A DNA stretch of 64,000 nucleotides. Source: Candidatus Sumerlaea chitinivorans. Its GTDB lineage: Bacteria > Sumerlaeota > Sumerlaeia > Sumerlaeales > Sumerlaeaceae. Within the stretch, counting starts at the first letter, position 1. Every line of letters starts with the position of its first letter. The notes under the pieces were generated by a model. That model saw only the letters and a program-made list of their open reading frames with translations. It had not been told where the DNA came from and did not search any database. Of the stretch, positions 45,769 through 55,476 are shown in pieces. Location of the stretch: NCBI GenBank assembly GCA_003290465.1, contig CP030759.1, positions 412,672-476,671 of the forward strand, given 5' to 3'. Position numbers and translations under genes: made by a program.

Positions 45769-48495
45769 TTAAGCCGTAAGTAAGGGGGCCGGCTTGCTGC
45801 GCAGGTGTAGCGTAATTCGGGCAGCGTGCGTGCGAGCGCTGAGATCTAAGCCAAGCACATGACCCAACGCAACGACTGGGTTCACGTGCTCATTGTCCGC
45901 AAACGACATTCTTACTGAGAAAACTACCTCTGAGCCGGTTGCCGACCACTCGATCGCCTGGACAGAACGCTTCAAATCCCGCCGCCGAGTGCCGTCTTTT
46001 TTCCGAATTTCGATTGGCCAGCTTTCTGCAGCGAGAAAGTCGCGAATACGACGTTCAGCAAGCTTAGGCGGAATGAGATCTGTCCCAACAGCCACGCGAT
46101 AATCGGCAGCAACGACGTCAGCACCCAAGGCAGGCGCACTGAGAGGAACTGTGCTCGCTTCCAACCATTCGAGGCCATCGAGAGGGATACGTCGCACGGC
46201 TTCCAGAGCCACCTCTGCCAAGAGAGGCTCGGTGAACCAAACATCTACCAGTTCTTGCTCGCCAAGGAAGCCCAAAGGAAGTGGGGGAGCAAACTGAACT
46301 CTGGCTTGCGGGTTGAAACCGTGGGAGTAGGCGAGAGGGAGTTCGGTTCGCCTGAGAACAAGTGTCACGGCGCGCGCAAAATCCAAATGTGAGATATAGC
46401 GCAGAGCCCCCCGACGTGCATAAGTAAACCGAATGCGTGAGACCGGTGATGGAACTTCTGGTTTCCGTTTTTGTTCGCGACGTAACTCTTCAACGAGGCC
46501 ATCCTCTTTGGCGGAGAGGATGTTTTTGACCTCTTTGAAATCGCAAGCTTCGCACCCTGCGCATTTCGTTGTTGAGCAATCTGTCGTCACTGCGGCGCGT
46601 TCACTGCGCTCCTTCTCTTTCCACAGGAAATCCTTTCCGAGTGAGGCACTGATGTGATCCCACGGCAAGACCTCATCGCGACTTCGCTCGCGACAGGCGT
46701 ACCAGTGCGGGTCGATCCCGGTTTCGGCAAAGGCTTGCATCCACAGGTCGTAACGGAAACTTTCGTCCCAATTATCAAAACGGCACCCCAACTGCCACGC
46801 TCGGTAGAGAGCTGAGCACACGCGGCGATCCGCTCGACTCAGAACGCCTTCGATAACACTCTGATAAACGTTATGTTTCTTCAGCGAAGCGTAACGCTTG
46901 TTGAGCCTCGATTCCACGTACGCATAGATTCGCTCCAGCTCCTCAATGGTGGGCTGAGCGTGCCACTGGAATGGGGTTTGAGGTTTTGGCACAAACGGCG
47001 AGATCGAAACATTGAGCTGAAAGTTGCGCCCGGCATAGCGCTTTCCCAGCTCAATCGCTTTTTCCGTAATTCGAATGATTCCGTCCAAATCTTCCTGAGT
47101 TTCGGTCGGCAGGCCGCACATAAAGTAGAACTTGAGCGTCCGCCAGCCGCGCTTGAGGACCTCCTCGATGGTGCGTTCGAAACGCTCTTCATCCACTACC
47201 TTGTTGATCACGCGGCGCAACCGCTCGGTTCCAGCCTCTGGGGCAAAGGTAAATCCGCTCTTACGGACCGACCCAATTTCATCCGCCAGCTCGACATCGA
47301 AAGCGTTGATGCGTAGGGACGGTAGCGAAAGGGAAATCCCTCGCTGGGCAAACTCAGCGCGCAGCAAGCGCGTGAGCGGAATGATTTGCGAATAATCTGC
47401 GCTTGAGAGCGAGAGCAGCGAAATCTCCTCGTAACCGGTATTGCGAATGCCCTCTCGGGCGATTTCGAGAATCTGCTGAGGGCTTCGCTCCCGAAGAGGG
47501 CGAGTGATCATGCCGGCCTGACAAAATCGGCAGCCCGTCATGCAGCCACGCTTAATTTCGATGGCGAAGCGATCGTGAACAACCCGCATGAGTGGCACAA
47601 CGGGCCGCACGCTGCCCCAATGGGTTCGAAGGTCGAAATTTGTTTTCGTGACCACAGCGGGAACTTCGGGGTGTGTGGGCACAATTTTCTCCAACGTGCC
47701 ATCGGGACGGTATCGGCATTCGTAAAACCGGGGCACGTACACCCCCGGGATTTGCGCGAGGCTGAGTAAAAGATCCTCGCGACTCACCGCCCCTTCACGG
47801 AGCCAAGAACGCCGATTCAATGCCTCGTCCGAATCGAATGTGGGAACCGCGCGCCGCCGCGCACGCGTCCCATCCCCACGATAACGCACTAACTGCCTCT
47901 CACCTGTGGGCGACTGGCCCTTTCGCCAAGCCTTGACCGTCTCAAGGATTTGCAGCAAAGCCCATTCGCCGTCGCCAATCACGAATGCATCCACAAAGTC
48001 GGCAAGCACTTCCGGATTGAACGCGCCGTGTCCGCCTGCGATCACAATAGGATCCGAAGCGGTGCGATCATGCGAAAACACCGGTACTTCACCGAGCTCC
48101 AACATGGTGAGAATATTTGTGTAGTTGAGCTCGTGGGGGAGAGAAAACGCCAAAACGTCGGTCTCGCGAAGTGGACGCTTTGTTTCCAGAGTGTAAAGCG
48201 GGATCGCGTGCTCTCGCAGAACCGCTTCGAAATCAGGAGCGGGGGTGTAAACGCGCTCGGCTTGAAATTCGGCGACCGCATTCACCAGTTCGTAGAGGAT
48301 TTGAAAGCCATGGTAGCTCATCCCCACTTCGTACACGTCGGGGAATGCGAGTGCCACGCGGACTGCAACCTCGTCGTCCGGCTTTACCACGGTGTTCAAT
48401 TCACCGCCCACGTAGCGCCCCGGCTTTTCAACGCCAAGGAGGTACGGAGCAAGCCGATCCATGATGTCATGTCGTGTTGGCGTCATTTCACTCAT
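45769..48495 (-). CDS. TIGR03960-type radical SAM protein with C-terminal DUF2344 domain
   Basis: A 908-residue two-part protein. The N-terminal part has an opening DIMDRLAPYLLGVEKPGRYV, a B12-like fold region and the radical-SAM cluster C318-x3-C322-x2-C325 in RGCMTGCRFCQAGM, with EISLLSLSSADYS and the TFAPEAGTERLR strand. The C-terminal 250 residues start RIRFTYARRGALRYISHLDF and belong to DUF2344 (TIGR03936). Fusions of these two are widespread and often lie near rng and ribosomal protein genes; the chemical role is not established. It starts ATG with AAGG ahead. A CxxC pair in the linker, KCAGCEACDF, may bind metal. Confidence 0.92.
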   Translation of the reverse strand: MSEMTPTRHDIMDRLAPYLLGVEKPGRYVGGELNTVVKPDDEVAVRVALAFPDVYEVGMSYHGFQILYELVNAVAEFQAERVYTPAPDFEAVLREHAIPLYTLETKRPLRETDVLAFSLPHELNYTNILTMLELGEVPVFSHDRTASDPIVIAGGHGAFNPEVLADFVDAFVIGDGEWALLQILETVKAWRKGQSPTGERQLVRYRGDGTRARRRAVPTFDSDEALNRRSWLREGAVSREDLLLSLAQIPGVYVPRFYECRYRPDGTLEKIVPTHPEVPAVVTKTNFDLRTHWGSVRPVVPLMRVVHDRFAIEIKRGCMTGCRFCQAGMITRPLRERSPQQILEIAREGIRNTGYEEISLLSLSSADYSQIIPLTRLLRAEFAQRGISLSLPSLRINAFDVELADEIGSVRKSGFTFAPEAGTERLRRVINKVVDEERFERTIEEVLKRGWRTLKFYFMCGLPTETQEDLDGIIRITEKAIELGKRYAGRNFQLNVSISPFVPKPQTPFQWHAQPTIEELERIYAYVESRLNKRYASLKKHNVYQSVIEGVLSRADRRVCSALYRAWQLGCRFDNWDESFRYDLWMQAFAETGIDPHWYACRERSRDEVLPWDHISASLGKDFLWKEKERSERAAVTTDCSTTKCAGCEACDFKEVKNILSAKEDGLVEELRREQKRKPEVPSPVSRIRFTYARRGALRYISHLDFARAVTLVLRRTELPLAYSHGFNPQARVQFAPPLPLGFLGEQELVDVWFTEPLLAEVALEAVRRIPLDGLEWLEASTVPLSAPALGADVVAADYRVAVGTDLIPPKLAERRIRDFLAAESWPIEIRKKDGTRRRDLKRSVQAIEWSATGSEVVFSVRMSFADNEHVNPVVALGHVLGLDLSARTHAARITLHLRSKPAPLLTA

Positions 48496-48829
48496 AAAAA
48501 CCTTACCATAAATGGGTTATTCGTTGGTCCTATTTTCAAATGTCGCAACGGCGCGTTATGATTGCATCGCCCCTAGCCTGAGCCTATCTCGCAGAGAGTA
48601 CGGTTGGTGCCGACCGGGCAACGTTGAATCGGTGAAGGAGCTTATGGCATAATGCAGAGTCAACTTTTCCTTTGGGACAAAGGCGAGTGGCAATTCTGCT
48701 GCACTCTGAGTTGGCTCACGTCGGAAGCCCAACTGGCATACCATATCACTCAAGCGATCAAGTTCAGCTACCACTGCGTCTCGAGTATTTCAAAGCACAC
48801 GCGATAGCTTTTACGTGCCAACGCCTCAC
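48496..48829. other. Intergenic stretch, no gene supported
   Basis: The gap lies between the radical SAM gene and the M48 protease gene, both on the minus strand. One minus-strand open frame (48556-48774, 72 residues) begins MVAELDRLSDMVCQLGFRRE. It has no ribosome binding site and no recognisable fold, so I do not call it. The left edge should hold the promoter of the radical SAM gene. Confidence 0.5.
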
Positions 48830-50317
48830 TCACTCGTGAATCACGTGTTGAAGCTGATAGAGCATCTCGAGTTCGTTTGCATCGAACCACGTTACGTCGC
48901 ACACAAAACACCGATCCACGATTATGTTGAATTGGTAACTAAAGTAATTCCGTGTCATGGTCTGTTTGCAAAGGGGGCATAGATGTTTTGGCCTCGGATC
49001 AGAGAACTCAGGCGACTTGCTCCGTAAATAATTCTTCCGAAAGAACTCCTCAGCCTCTTCGGGAGAAATCGTGTTTGCCCTCCAAGTCGCTCGAGTCAAC
49101 ACGCGAACCATCTTCGCGTCTTCCACGAGCCGGCCATGACAATGGGGACATGAAGCAATGAGGACACCTGCCCATCTGTCGGGTTCGAGCGAGATTCCAC
49201 ACTCTGGACAACTTCCAACTTGTGCGTTTAGCTCTCCTCCCAAGGGTTCCTGGATCAAATCTGTAGGCAAATCCTCCTTTACGGCACCGTAGACCTTCTG
49301 GCGCAGGGATGTTTTGTGTTCCAGGCGGTCAAGCAATTCAGGCATGTTTATCCCAGCCATTTCCAGCAGTGGCGCCAATCGGCGACCGAGCGGCGGGTGT
49401 GTGGTAAAAAGCTCGGCAAGAAACCCATCCCGGCCGCCGTCCGGACCAGCAGTTGGATCAGCGATAAAGATGGGGGCATAAGCGTTGCCAATCATGTCAT
49501 CGCAGACGAAATGGTTCTCGCGTGTAACAATCCAAATCGCTTCTGCGAGCGCCACTGGGTTGCGCGTCAATTCCACAGCTTCGGCATCTGCGCGTAGCTC
49601 CCGCCGCCGCTCCACCAATGTAGCAAGCAGGCGCAGGATGAAAACCACCAAAAACAAGTAGGCTTCGCCCAGCCCAATGGAGCCACCTGCCCGCGACCGC
49701 GTGTTCTGCAGGTTTTCGCGCGAAGCTCGTGCTTTTTCGTAGAGGGTGACAAAGGGCACGATCATTGAGCAGATGAGTGTGGTCAGAGTGGCGTCGCCTG
49801 ATCGGAGGTGAGCTATTTCGTGCGCGACCACGCATTGCAGTTGTTCCCGATCCAACTTTCCCAAAAGCCCCTCTGTCACGCCGACAACTGCGCCGTGAAG
49901 TTGATCCGTGGCAGCAAAAGCATTCACTGAGACCAAGCTTGAAATTACCGGCTGGATCTGGACGGGTACGCCTGCCGCCAAACGCATCTCTTCCACCACA
50001 TTTCTAAATCGGACGTGGTACGAATCTGTTGGGTCAGGCGGGTGCGCGCGGATCATCTCCAGAATATGCGGCAGCGCATGGCGTCGGGCAAACCGGTACT
50101 GGGCAGCAACGAGTAGTGATCCGATTCCAAATGCAGTCAGTGCGCTTCCTTGTAAAACCGGCAGCTCCCCGAATGAAAAGCCGTACAAGCGCAGAAGCAA
50201 GTAGACGCCAATTAAGAGAACCCACAAGAACAGGAAGTAGAGGATGGTAAAGATGGCAAAGACAACGAACGCCCGACGCCGGTGTCGGGAAGCAATTTTC
50301 CAAAAGCTTTCGGCCAT
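48830..50317 (-). CDS. M48-family membrane metallopeptidase with C-terminal zinc ribbons
   Basis: A 495-residue protein with two N-terminal membrane helices (FVVFAIFTILYFLFLWVLLI, then a second), a zinc protease site HEIAH at residues 166-170, and a further span after it (TLICSMIVPFVTLYE). The glutamate ligand lies downstream in the ERRRELRADAEAVELT region. The C-terminal quarter has two zinc-ribbon units: SCPECGISL with SCPHCHGRL, and LCPLCKQTM with CFVCDVTWFD, like the TFIIB-type zinc finger. HtpX-like quality control of membrane proteins is the family role; the ribbons are an addition. The start has no strong ribosome site. Confidence 0.85.
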   Translation of the reverse strand: MAESFWKIASRHRRRAFVVFAIFTILYFLFLWVLLIGVYLLLRLYGFSFGELPVLQGSALTAFGIGSLLVAAQYRFARRHALPHILEMIRAHPPDPTDSYHVRFRNVVEEMRLAAGVPVQIQPVISSLVSVNAFAATDQLHGAVVGVTEGLLGKLDREQLQCVVAHEIAHLRSGDATLTTLICSMIVPFVTLYEKARASRENLQNTRSRAGGSIGLGEAYLFLVVFILRLLATLVERRRELRADAEAVELTRNPVALAEAIWIVTRENHFVCDDMIGNAYAPIFIADPTAGPDGGRDGFLAELFTTHPPLGRRLAPLLEMAGINMPELLDRLEHKTSLRQKVYGAVKEDLPTDLIQEPLGGELNAQVGSCPECGISLEPDRWAGVLIASCPHCHGRLVEDAKMVRVLTRATWRANTISPEEAEEFFRKNYLRSKSPEFSDPRPKHLCPLCKQTMTRNYFSYQFNIIVDRCFVCDVTWFDANELEMLYQLQHVIHE

Positions 50318-50375
50318 CCCATTGCTTTATAACGCTCACTTTGCCATGGCGGCAATGGAAAACGGCCTGAGCTCA

Positions 50376-50452
<77 letters not shown>

Positions 50453-50527
50453 GCACCAATCGCAAATACAACAAAAGCGAACTAAACGTTCCGGTAGCAC
50501 TCGACTTTATCGCCGGTGACCAAGTCA

Positions 50528-50574
50528 CTCAAAAAGAATGAGGACATCGCCTCGTTTAGAAGGCTTTGTCCTCA
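50528..50574 (-). terminator. Rho-independent terminator of clpC
   Basis: TGAGGACA (50539-50546) pairs with TGTCCTCA (50567-50574), and inside it GCCT (50549-50552) with AGGC (50561-50564). On the minus strand the stem is followed by TTCTTTTTGAG, a T-rich run. It lies about 40 bases beyond the clpC stop codon. Confidence 0.8.
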
Positions 50575-50615
50575 GGCTGGCCATCTATGGCCGCAACCGC
50601 CTGCGTGCAACCCCT

Positions 50616-53093
50616 TCACGAGGCTGCAGTGACTTCTTCCAACTTGTTCGCCTGCGTAAACGCCAGTTCGTCGCCTTCACCCGTGTAGTCGGCTACCACG
50701 TTGCCCTCAAGCAAGCGGCCCTCCACAATTAGTTGCGACAAGGGGTCTTCCACATATCGCTGCATGGCTCGGCGCATTGGCCGGGCACCGTATTCGCTGT
50801 CGTAGCCTTTCGTCACCAGGAAGGCTTTCGCTGCAGGGGTGAGTTCGACTTTGATTCGTTTGTCCACCAGCCGTTTGTTTACCCGCTCAAGCATGATATC
50901 CACGATTTTCTCAATGTCTGAGCGGTCGAGTGCCTTAAAGACAATGATCTCGTCGACTCGGTTGATGAATTCTGGGTTGAAGAGCTGCTTCATTGCACCG
51001 AGGACTTTCGCCTTCACAGCCTCGAAATCCTCGATTTCGTTCCCCGAAGTAAAGCCGAGTTTACCGCCCTTGCGGAGATTCCGGGTGCCAACATTAGATG
51101 TCATGATGATGACCGTGTTGCGGAAATCCACCACATGGCCCCACGAATCTGTGAGCCGTCCGTCATCGAGGACTTGCAGAAGCAGGCTGAAGACGTCGGG
51201 ATGTGCCTTCTCGATTTCGTCGAGAAGCACGACGGAATAGGGCCGACGTCGCACTTGCTCCGTGAGCTGGCCACCTTCCTCGTAGCCAACGTAGCCAGGA
51301 GGTGCGCCAAGCAGGCGAGACACGGAATATTTCTCCATGTACTCGCTCATGTCCACCCGGATGAGCGCATTCTCGTCGCCAAATAAGAACTCTGCGAGCG
51401 CTTTTGCCAGCTCGGTTTTCCCAACGCCTGTGGGTCCAAGGAAGATGAAGGAGGCAGTTGGGCGATTGGGATCTTTCAATCCAGCACGCGCCCGACGAAT
51501 GGCCTTGGCAATCGCGCTAATCGCTTCTTGCTGCGAAACCACGCGCTTGGACAGCACTTCCTCCATTTTCAGGAGGCGTTGCATTTCGGCTTCTTCCAAT
51601 TTCGAGACTGGGATGCCAGTCCACTTGCTTACGATGTACGCCACATCTTCGGCAGTAATGGTTTGCGCGAACTGCCGCTCGGTTTTTCGCATCTGCCACT
51701 CTTCCATGAGCTGCGCCTTCTTTTGGATGAGGGCATCCCGCTCGAGTTTAAGCTCCTGGCATTTCTCGAATTCTTGCTGGTGACTGTAAGTGCGCAGGGC
51801 TTCTTCGATTTCCATGAGCTTTTTCTCGAGGTCACGGATTTCTTGAGGCTTCGTGTTGGCCTGAAGTCGCGCCCGGGACCCAGCCTCGTCAATCACGTCG
51901 ATTGCCTTATCCGGTAGCTGCCGGTCGGTGATATAGCGGTCGCTCAAGTACACAGCTGCTTCAATGGCCTCATCGCTAATCACCACGCCGTGATGCTCCT
52001 CGTAACGGGAGCGAAGGCCACGGATAATCTCTATGGTCTGTTGGCAGGTAGGTGGTGCAATAATGATCGGCTGGAAACGCCGCTCCAACGCACCGTCTTT
52101 TTCGATGTACTTCCGATATTCCTCAAGTGTTGTTGCGCCGATGCACTGAATTTCACCCCGCGAAAGCGCAGGCTTGAGCATGTTCGAGGCGTCAATGGCG
52201 CCTTCGGCCGCGCCGGCACCCACCAGCGTGTGGAGCTCATCAATGAAGATCAGCACGTCCTGCGAGCGGCGAATTTCTTGCATGATGGCCTTCAGCCGCT
52301 CTTCAAATTGTCCGCGATACTTTGTGCCCGCGACCACAGCAGCCAGGTCGAGGGAGAGCAAGCGCTTGTTGAGCAGGATTTCAGGCACATCTTCGTTCAC
52401 GATTTTTTGAGCCAAACCCTCAACAATGGCTGTCTTCCCCACGCCGGGCTCGCCCAAGAGGATGGGGTTGTTCTTGGTTCGACGGCACAGAACCTGAAGA
52501 ATGCGCTCAATTTCGTTTTCACGGCCAATGACTGGATCCAGCTTTCCCTCCCGAGCCAGCTGGGTCAGGTCTCGCCCAAAGGTATCGAGAGCTGGTGTCT
52601 TAGATCGTTCTGGAGTTTCTTTTGATTTCCCCAATGTAGATCCCCCCTGATTGGTTCCCTCAAGTACGTTCAAAACTTCACGCTCAACTTTCTCGTAGCT
52701 CACCCCGAAGCGTTTCAACGCTTTCCAAGCGATTGTCCCTTCCTCCTTCATCAGACCTAGGAGGAGGTGCTCTGTTCCAACCCAGTTGTGTCGAAGCTGC
52801 CGACCAATCTCTTTCGTGGTTTCCAGAACTCGCTTGGCCTCGTTTGTCGGCATAAATGAATTCATGCCCGGGCCCTTTCCGACTTCCACCATCTGCTCGA
52901 TTTCGCGCTTGAGTTCGTCCAAGTCCACGTCGAGGTTGCGCAGCGTCTGAACGGCCAGACCGTCACCCTTTCGGATGATACCCAGCAAATAGTGCTCAGG
53001 CCCGATGTAATCGTGACCGAGCCGGCCCGCCTCAGTTTTACTCAACCGCAGGACTTCCCGCATTCCCGGGGTGAATGGTGGTTTGTCGTACAC
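50616..53093 (-). CDS. clpC: ATP-dependent Clp protease ATPase subunit ClpC
   Basis: ClpC unfolds proteins for ClpP. The 825-residue protein has two Clp-N repeats ([20 protein letters not shown] and [31 protein letters not shown]), AAA domain 1 with [19 protein letters not shown], a UVR/coiled middle domain (about residues 410-455) and AAA domain 2 with [20 protein letters not shown]. The ClpC-typical [16 protein letters not shown] stretch is present. Translation starts GTG, with GGAGG ten bases ahead. ctsR, mcsA and mcsB, usual partners in Firmicutes, are absent. Confidence 0.97.
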   Translation of the reverse strand: MYDKPPFTPGMREVLRLSKTEAGRLGHDYIGPEHYLLGIIRKGDGLAVQTLRNLDVDLDELKREIEQMVEVGKGPGMNSFMPTNEAKRVLETTKEIGRQLRHNWVGTEHLLLGLMKEEGTIAWKALKRFGVSYEKVEREVLNVLEGTNQGGSTLGKSKETPERSKTPALDTFGRDLTQLAREGKLDPVIGRENEIERILQVLCRRTKNNPILLGEPGVGKTAIVEGLAQKIVNEDVPEILLNKRLLSLDLAAVVAGTKYRGQFEERLKAIMQEIRRSQDVLIFIDELHTLVGAGAAEGAIDASNMLKPALSRGEIQCIGATTLEEYRKYIEKDGALERRFQPIIIAPPTCQQTIEIIRGLRSRYEEHHGVVISDEAIEAAVYLSDRYITDRQLPDKAIDVIDEAGSRARLQANTKPQEIRDLEKKLMEIEEALRTYSHQQEFEKCQELKLERDALIQKKAQLMEEWQMRKTERQFAQTITAEDVAYIVSKWTGIPVSKLEEAEMQRLLKMEEVLSKRVVSQQEAISAIAKAIRRARAGLKDPNRPTASFIFLGPTGVGKTELAKALAEFLFGDENALIRVDMSEYMEKYSVSRLLGAPPGYVGYEEGGQLTEQVRRRPYSVVLLDEIEKAHPDVFSLLLQVLDDGRLTDSWGHVVDFRNTVIIMTSNVGTRNLRKGGKLGFTSGNEIEDFEAVKAKVLGAMKQLFNPEFINRVDEIIVFKALDRSDIEKIVDIMLERVNKRLVDKRIKVELTPAAKAFLVTKGYDSEYGARPMRRAMQRYVEDPLSQLIVEGRLLEGNVVADYTGEGDELAFTQANKLEEVTAAS

Positions 53094-53477
53094 TCTCTTG
53101 GACCTCCTGCCCCGCGTTGGGGGCTATCCGTACTTCTTCTTGAAGCTAGTTATCAGCTCCAACGGTTGCTAAGCTTCGTACCCTACCCACCCAGCTGGTA
53201 GTGGACCAAAGTACTCTTTTTTTTATACTCTTCCCTCGATGCTCTATGCCAAATTGCTTTCATCTTTTGCGTGGAACGCCTTTTGGGCATCACCCCCTCA
53301 TATCTCATCATTTTGGTTTCGGCTCTCTTTCACTTAGATTATACAACGCAACCACGCACTCTTGTATCACGAAAAGGAAGAAAATGTGAGCATTCATCTT
53401 GAATGAGTGATAACTGTGTTCCGAACAATCATGCCCCAACCCGTCACAGCGACGTGGGAGCGGGCTCTGGCTTATTC
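53094..53477 (-). promoter_or_regulatory. Upstream region of clpC with candidate promoters
   Basis: No gene is supported in these 384 bases. On the minus strand there is a perfect TATAAT at 53343-53338, about 245 bases ahead of the clpC start, with only a poor -35 (TACAAG). A second candidate is TTGGCA (53252-53247) and TATAAA (53227-53222), spacing 19. I find no CIRCE (GAGTGCTAA-type) or other heat-shock operator. A small inverted repeat CATTCA/TGAATG near 53400 may follow recF. Confidence 0.4.
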
Positions 53478-54599
53478 TTATTGAGGATAGGCTCGTCCTT
53501 CTTGTACTCGAAAGACTCTCTCGGGTTTTAGCGCATCATTCACAAGTTTCAGATCTGTCGTAGTTAGAAAGCACTGAGTGCCTGACGGAAGATTCGCGAG
53601 CAACGCGCGCCGACGTTCCTCATCTAACTCACTCATCAAATCGTCCAAAAACAGGATTGGTCGTTCCCCCACTTGGTTGTGAATGTATTCGACCTCAGCG
53701 AACTTCATCGCTAAGACGCACGCTCTCTGCTGCCCCTGCGATCCGAACAATTTTGCATCTCGTTCATTCAAAAGAAACACGAAATCGTCACGATGCGGCC
53801 CAACCGAAGTAGCCCCTCCCAGCAAATCCTCTCGAAAGCTTTTCGCAAGAGCTTCTAACAATCCCGCCTCAAGGGCAGCGAAGGCCACTGGCTCCTCTCC
53901 AATTTCGAAACTTGGAAGATATTTGAGCTGCAGGAACTCGTCGCGAGCGCTTACCCGCGCAAAAAAACGATTCGCTAATTCGGAAAGGGTGGCGAGCGCC
54001 TTGGCACGAGTTAACATGATAAAAGCCCCGCTTTCGGCCAACTGCACATTGTACGGGGCAAGCTCGTTCGCGAGGTCGCCTCGCTCACGATGCAGCCTGA
54101 GGAGAACATTCCTTTGCCGCAGCACACGATCAAAACGCTGCAGTTCGTGCAGGTAGCGATGAGAAACCTGCGATAAGCACAAATCCATAAATCGCCGCCG
54201 GCCTTGTGGAGTGCCACGGATGAGATTGAGTTCCGCAGGTGTGAAAAGCACGGCATTGATCCTGCCAAGGAGTTCTCCGAGCCTACGGAGGGGTTCGCCA
54301 TTCACCGAGACATATTTTTGCGTGAGGTTAAAACTCATCAGGAAGCGGTCGCAAAGACCTTGGTGCCTCACCGTCGCGCGAATCACGGTTGCCTCGTAAT
54401 CTTCGACCAGCCACGGAACCAGCTCTCGCTCCGAGCGAGCCCGAAAACTACGTCCCGTGACCAGCATGTAGATGGCTTCAATAAGGTTCGTCTTGCCCTG
54501 AGCGTTTGGGCCGTAAATCACGTTCAGACCCGGAGCAAATTGCAAGCGCATCTCCCGAATGTTTCGGAAATTCAGGATTTGCACATCTTCCAGAAACAT
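53478..54599 (-). CDS. recF: DNA replication and repair protein RecF
   Basis: RecF helps load RecA onto gapped DNA. Walker A is VIYGPNAQGKTNLIEAIYML near residues 27-46; the ABC-type signature region is in GSQGQQRACVLAMKFAEVEY, and the Walker B RPILFLDDLMSELDEERR and TTTDLKLVND follow. The 373-residue length is typical. It is 14 bases behind ubiA and thus the last of a dacB-ubiA-recF run. dnaA, dnaN and gyrB, usual neighbours, are not here. Confidence 0.96.
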   Translation of the reverse strand: MFLEDVQILNFRNIREMRLQFAPGLNVIYGPNAQGKTNLIEAIYMLVTGRSFRARSERELVPWLVEDYEATVIRATVRHQGLCDRFLMSFNLTQKYVSVNGEPLRRLGELLGRINAVLFTPAELNLIRGTPQGRRRFMDLCLSQVSHRYLHELQRFDRVLRQRNVLLRLHRERGDLANELAPYNVQLAESGAFIMLTRAKALATLSELANRFFARVSARDEFLQLKYLPSFEIGEEPVAFAALEAGLLEALAKSFREDLLGGATSVGPHRDDFVFLLNERDAKLFGSQGQQRACVLAMKFAEVEYIHNQVGERPILFLDDLMSELDEERRRALLANLPSGTQCFLTTTDLKLVNDALKPERVFRVQEGRAYPQ

Positions 54600-54613
54600 G
54601 CGCCTTCCTTACT

Positions 54614-55474
54614 TCACTTGAGAAAAACATCGAGGCAGCAAAACACAAAAAGGACAAGTCCCACCCAACTGTTCACTGTGAAAAAAGCTGCATGAATTTT
54701 GGCAGGGTCTCGCGGATCCACAATCAAATGCTCGATTGTGAGAAGCGCTGCGACGAGGCCGACACCAACGTAATACCAACTGCCGAGATGCATCGCAACA
54801 CCTACCGCGATAAGAAGCAAGACTGTGGATAGGTAGAGCAACGCGGAGAGTCGTAAGGCCCATCGCAAACCAAATCGTGCAGGGATGGAGTACAAACCGT
54901 GGGCACGATCAAATTCGTAATCTTGGCATGCATAGATGAGGTCAAAGCCAGCCGTCCAAGTGAGTACTGCTGCAGACAAGAGAACAGGTGGGAGGTCCAG
55001 CGAGCCGCGAACAGCGATCCATGCACCTGCGGGCGCGATCCCCAGAGCAAGACCAAGCACAAAATGCGATGCCGAGGTGAAGTGTTTCGTATAGGAATAA
55101 CCGAGAAGAACAAAGAGTGCGACGGGCGACAACCAGAGGGCGAGGCGATTGAGCATTGCCGCGCTGATTACAAACAGAGCGCTGGACAGAAGCGTCACTA
55201 CAAGAGCGAAGTTTCGTGAAAGTTTGCCCGCTGGAATTGCCCGAGTTGCCGTACGCGGATTCTTCGCGTCGATGGCTGCATCCGCCCACCGATTGAAACT
55301 CATGGCCGCCGTTCGCGCAAAGACGCACGCGGTAACAATCCAAAAGATCGTTGCAAGGCCTGGCCAGCCATGTCCCGCCAACAGCATCCCTGAGAGCGCA
55401 AACGGCAAGGCAAACACGGAATGCTGAAATTTGATCATTTCAAGTAGGGTAGCCAGATCGTGAAGCAGGCGCAT
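54614..55474 (-). CDS. ubiA: UbiA-family polyprenyltransferase
   Basis: A prenyltransferase of about eight membrane helices that joins a polyprenyl diphosphate to an aromatic acceptor. The first Asp-rich motif is MSFNRWADAAIDAKNPRTAT and the second DYEFDRAHGLYSIPARFGLR, both intact. The sequence resembles the group annotated as putative 4-hydroxybenzoate polyprenyltransferase, found with UbiX and UbiD homologues in bacteria that make menaquinone by the futalosine route; that link is inference. The ATG at 55474 lies two bases after the dacB stop. The length is 287 residues. Confidence 0.9.
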   Translation of the reverse strand: MRLLHDLATLLEMIKFQHSVFALPFALSGMLLAGHGWPGLATIFWIVTACVFARTAAMSFNRWADAAIDAKNPRTATRAIPAGKLSRNFALVVTLLSSALFVISAAMLNRLALWLSPVALFVLLGYSYTKHFTSASHFVLGLALGIAPAGAWIAVRGSLDLPPVLLSAAVLTWTAGFDLIYACQDYEFDRAHGLYSIPARFGLRWALRLSALLYLSTVLLLIAVGVAMHLGSWYYVGVGLVAALLTIEHLIVDPRDPAKIHAAFFTVNSWVGLVLFVFCCLDVFLK

Positions 55475-55476
55475 AA

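Noticed and set aside
48556-48774. 72-codon minus-strand frame between the radical SAM and M48 genes
   Set aside because: No ribosome binding site, no recognisable fold, and a leftover-like C-terminus; evidence too thin for a gene call.
53094-53477. Possible CIRCE or CtsR operator before clpC
   Set aside because: I looked for the GAGTGCTAA-type inverted repeat and the CtsR heptad repeats and found neither.
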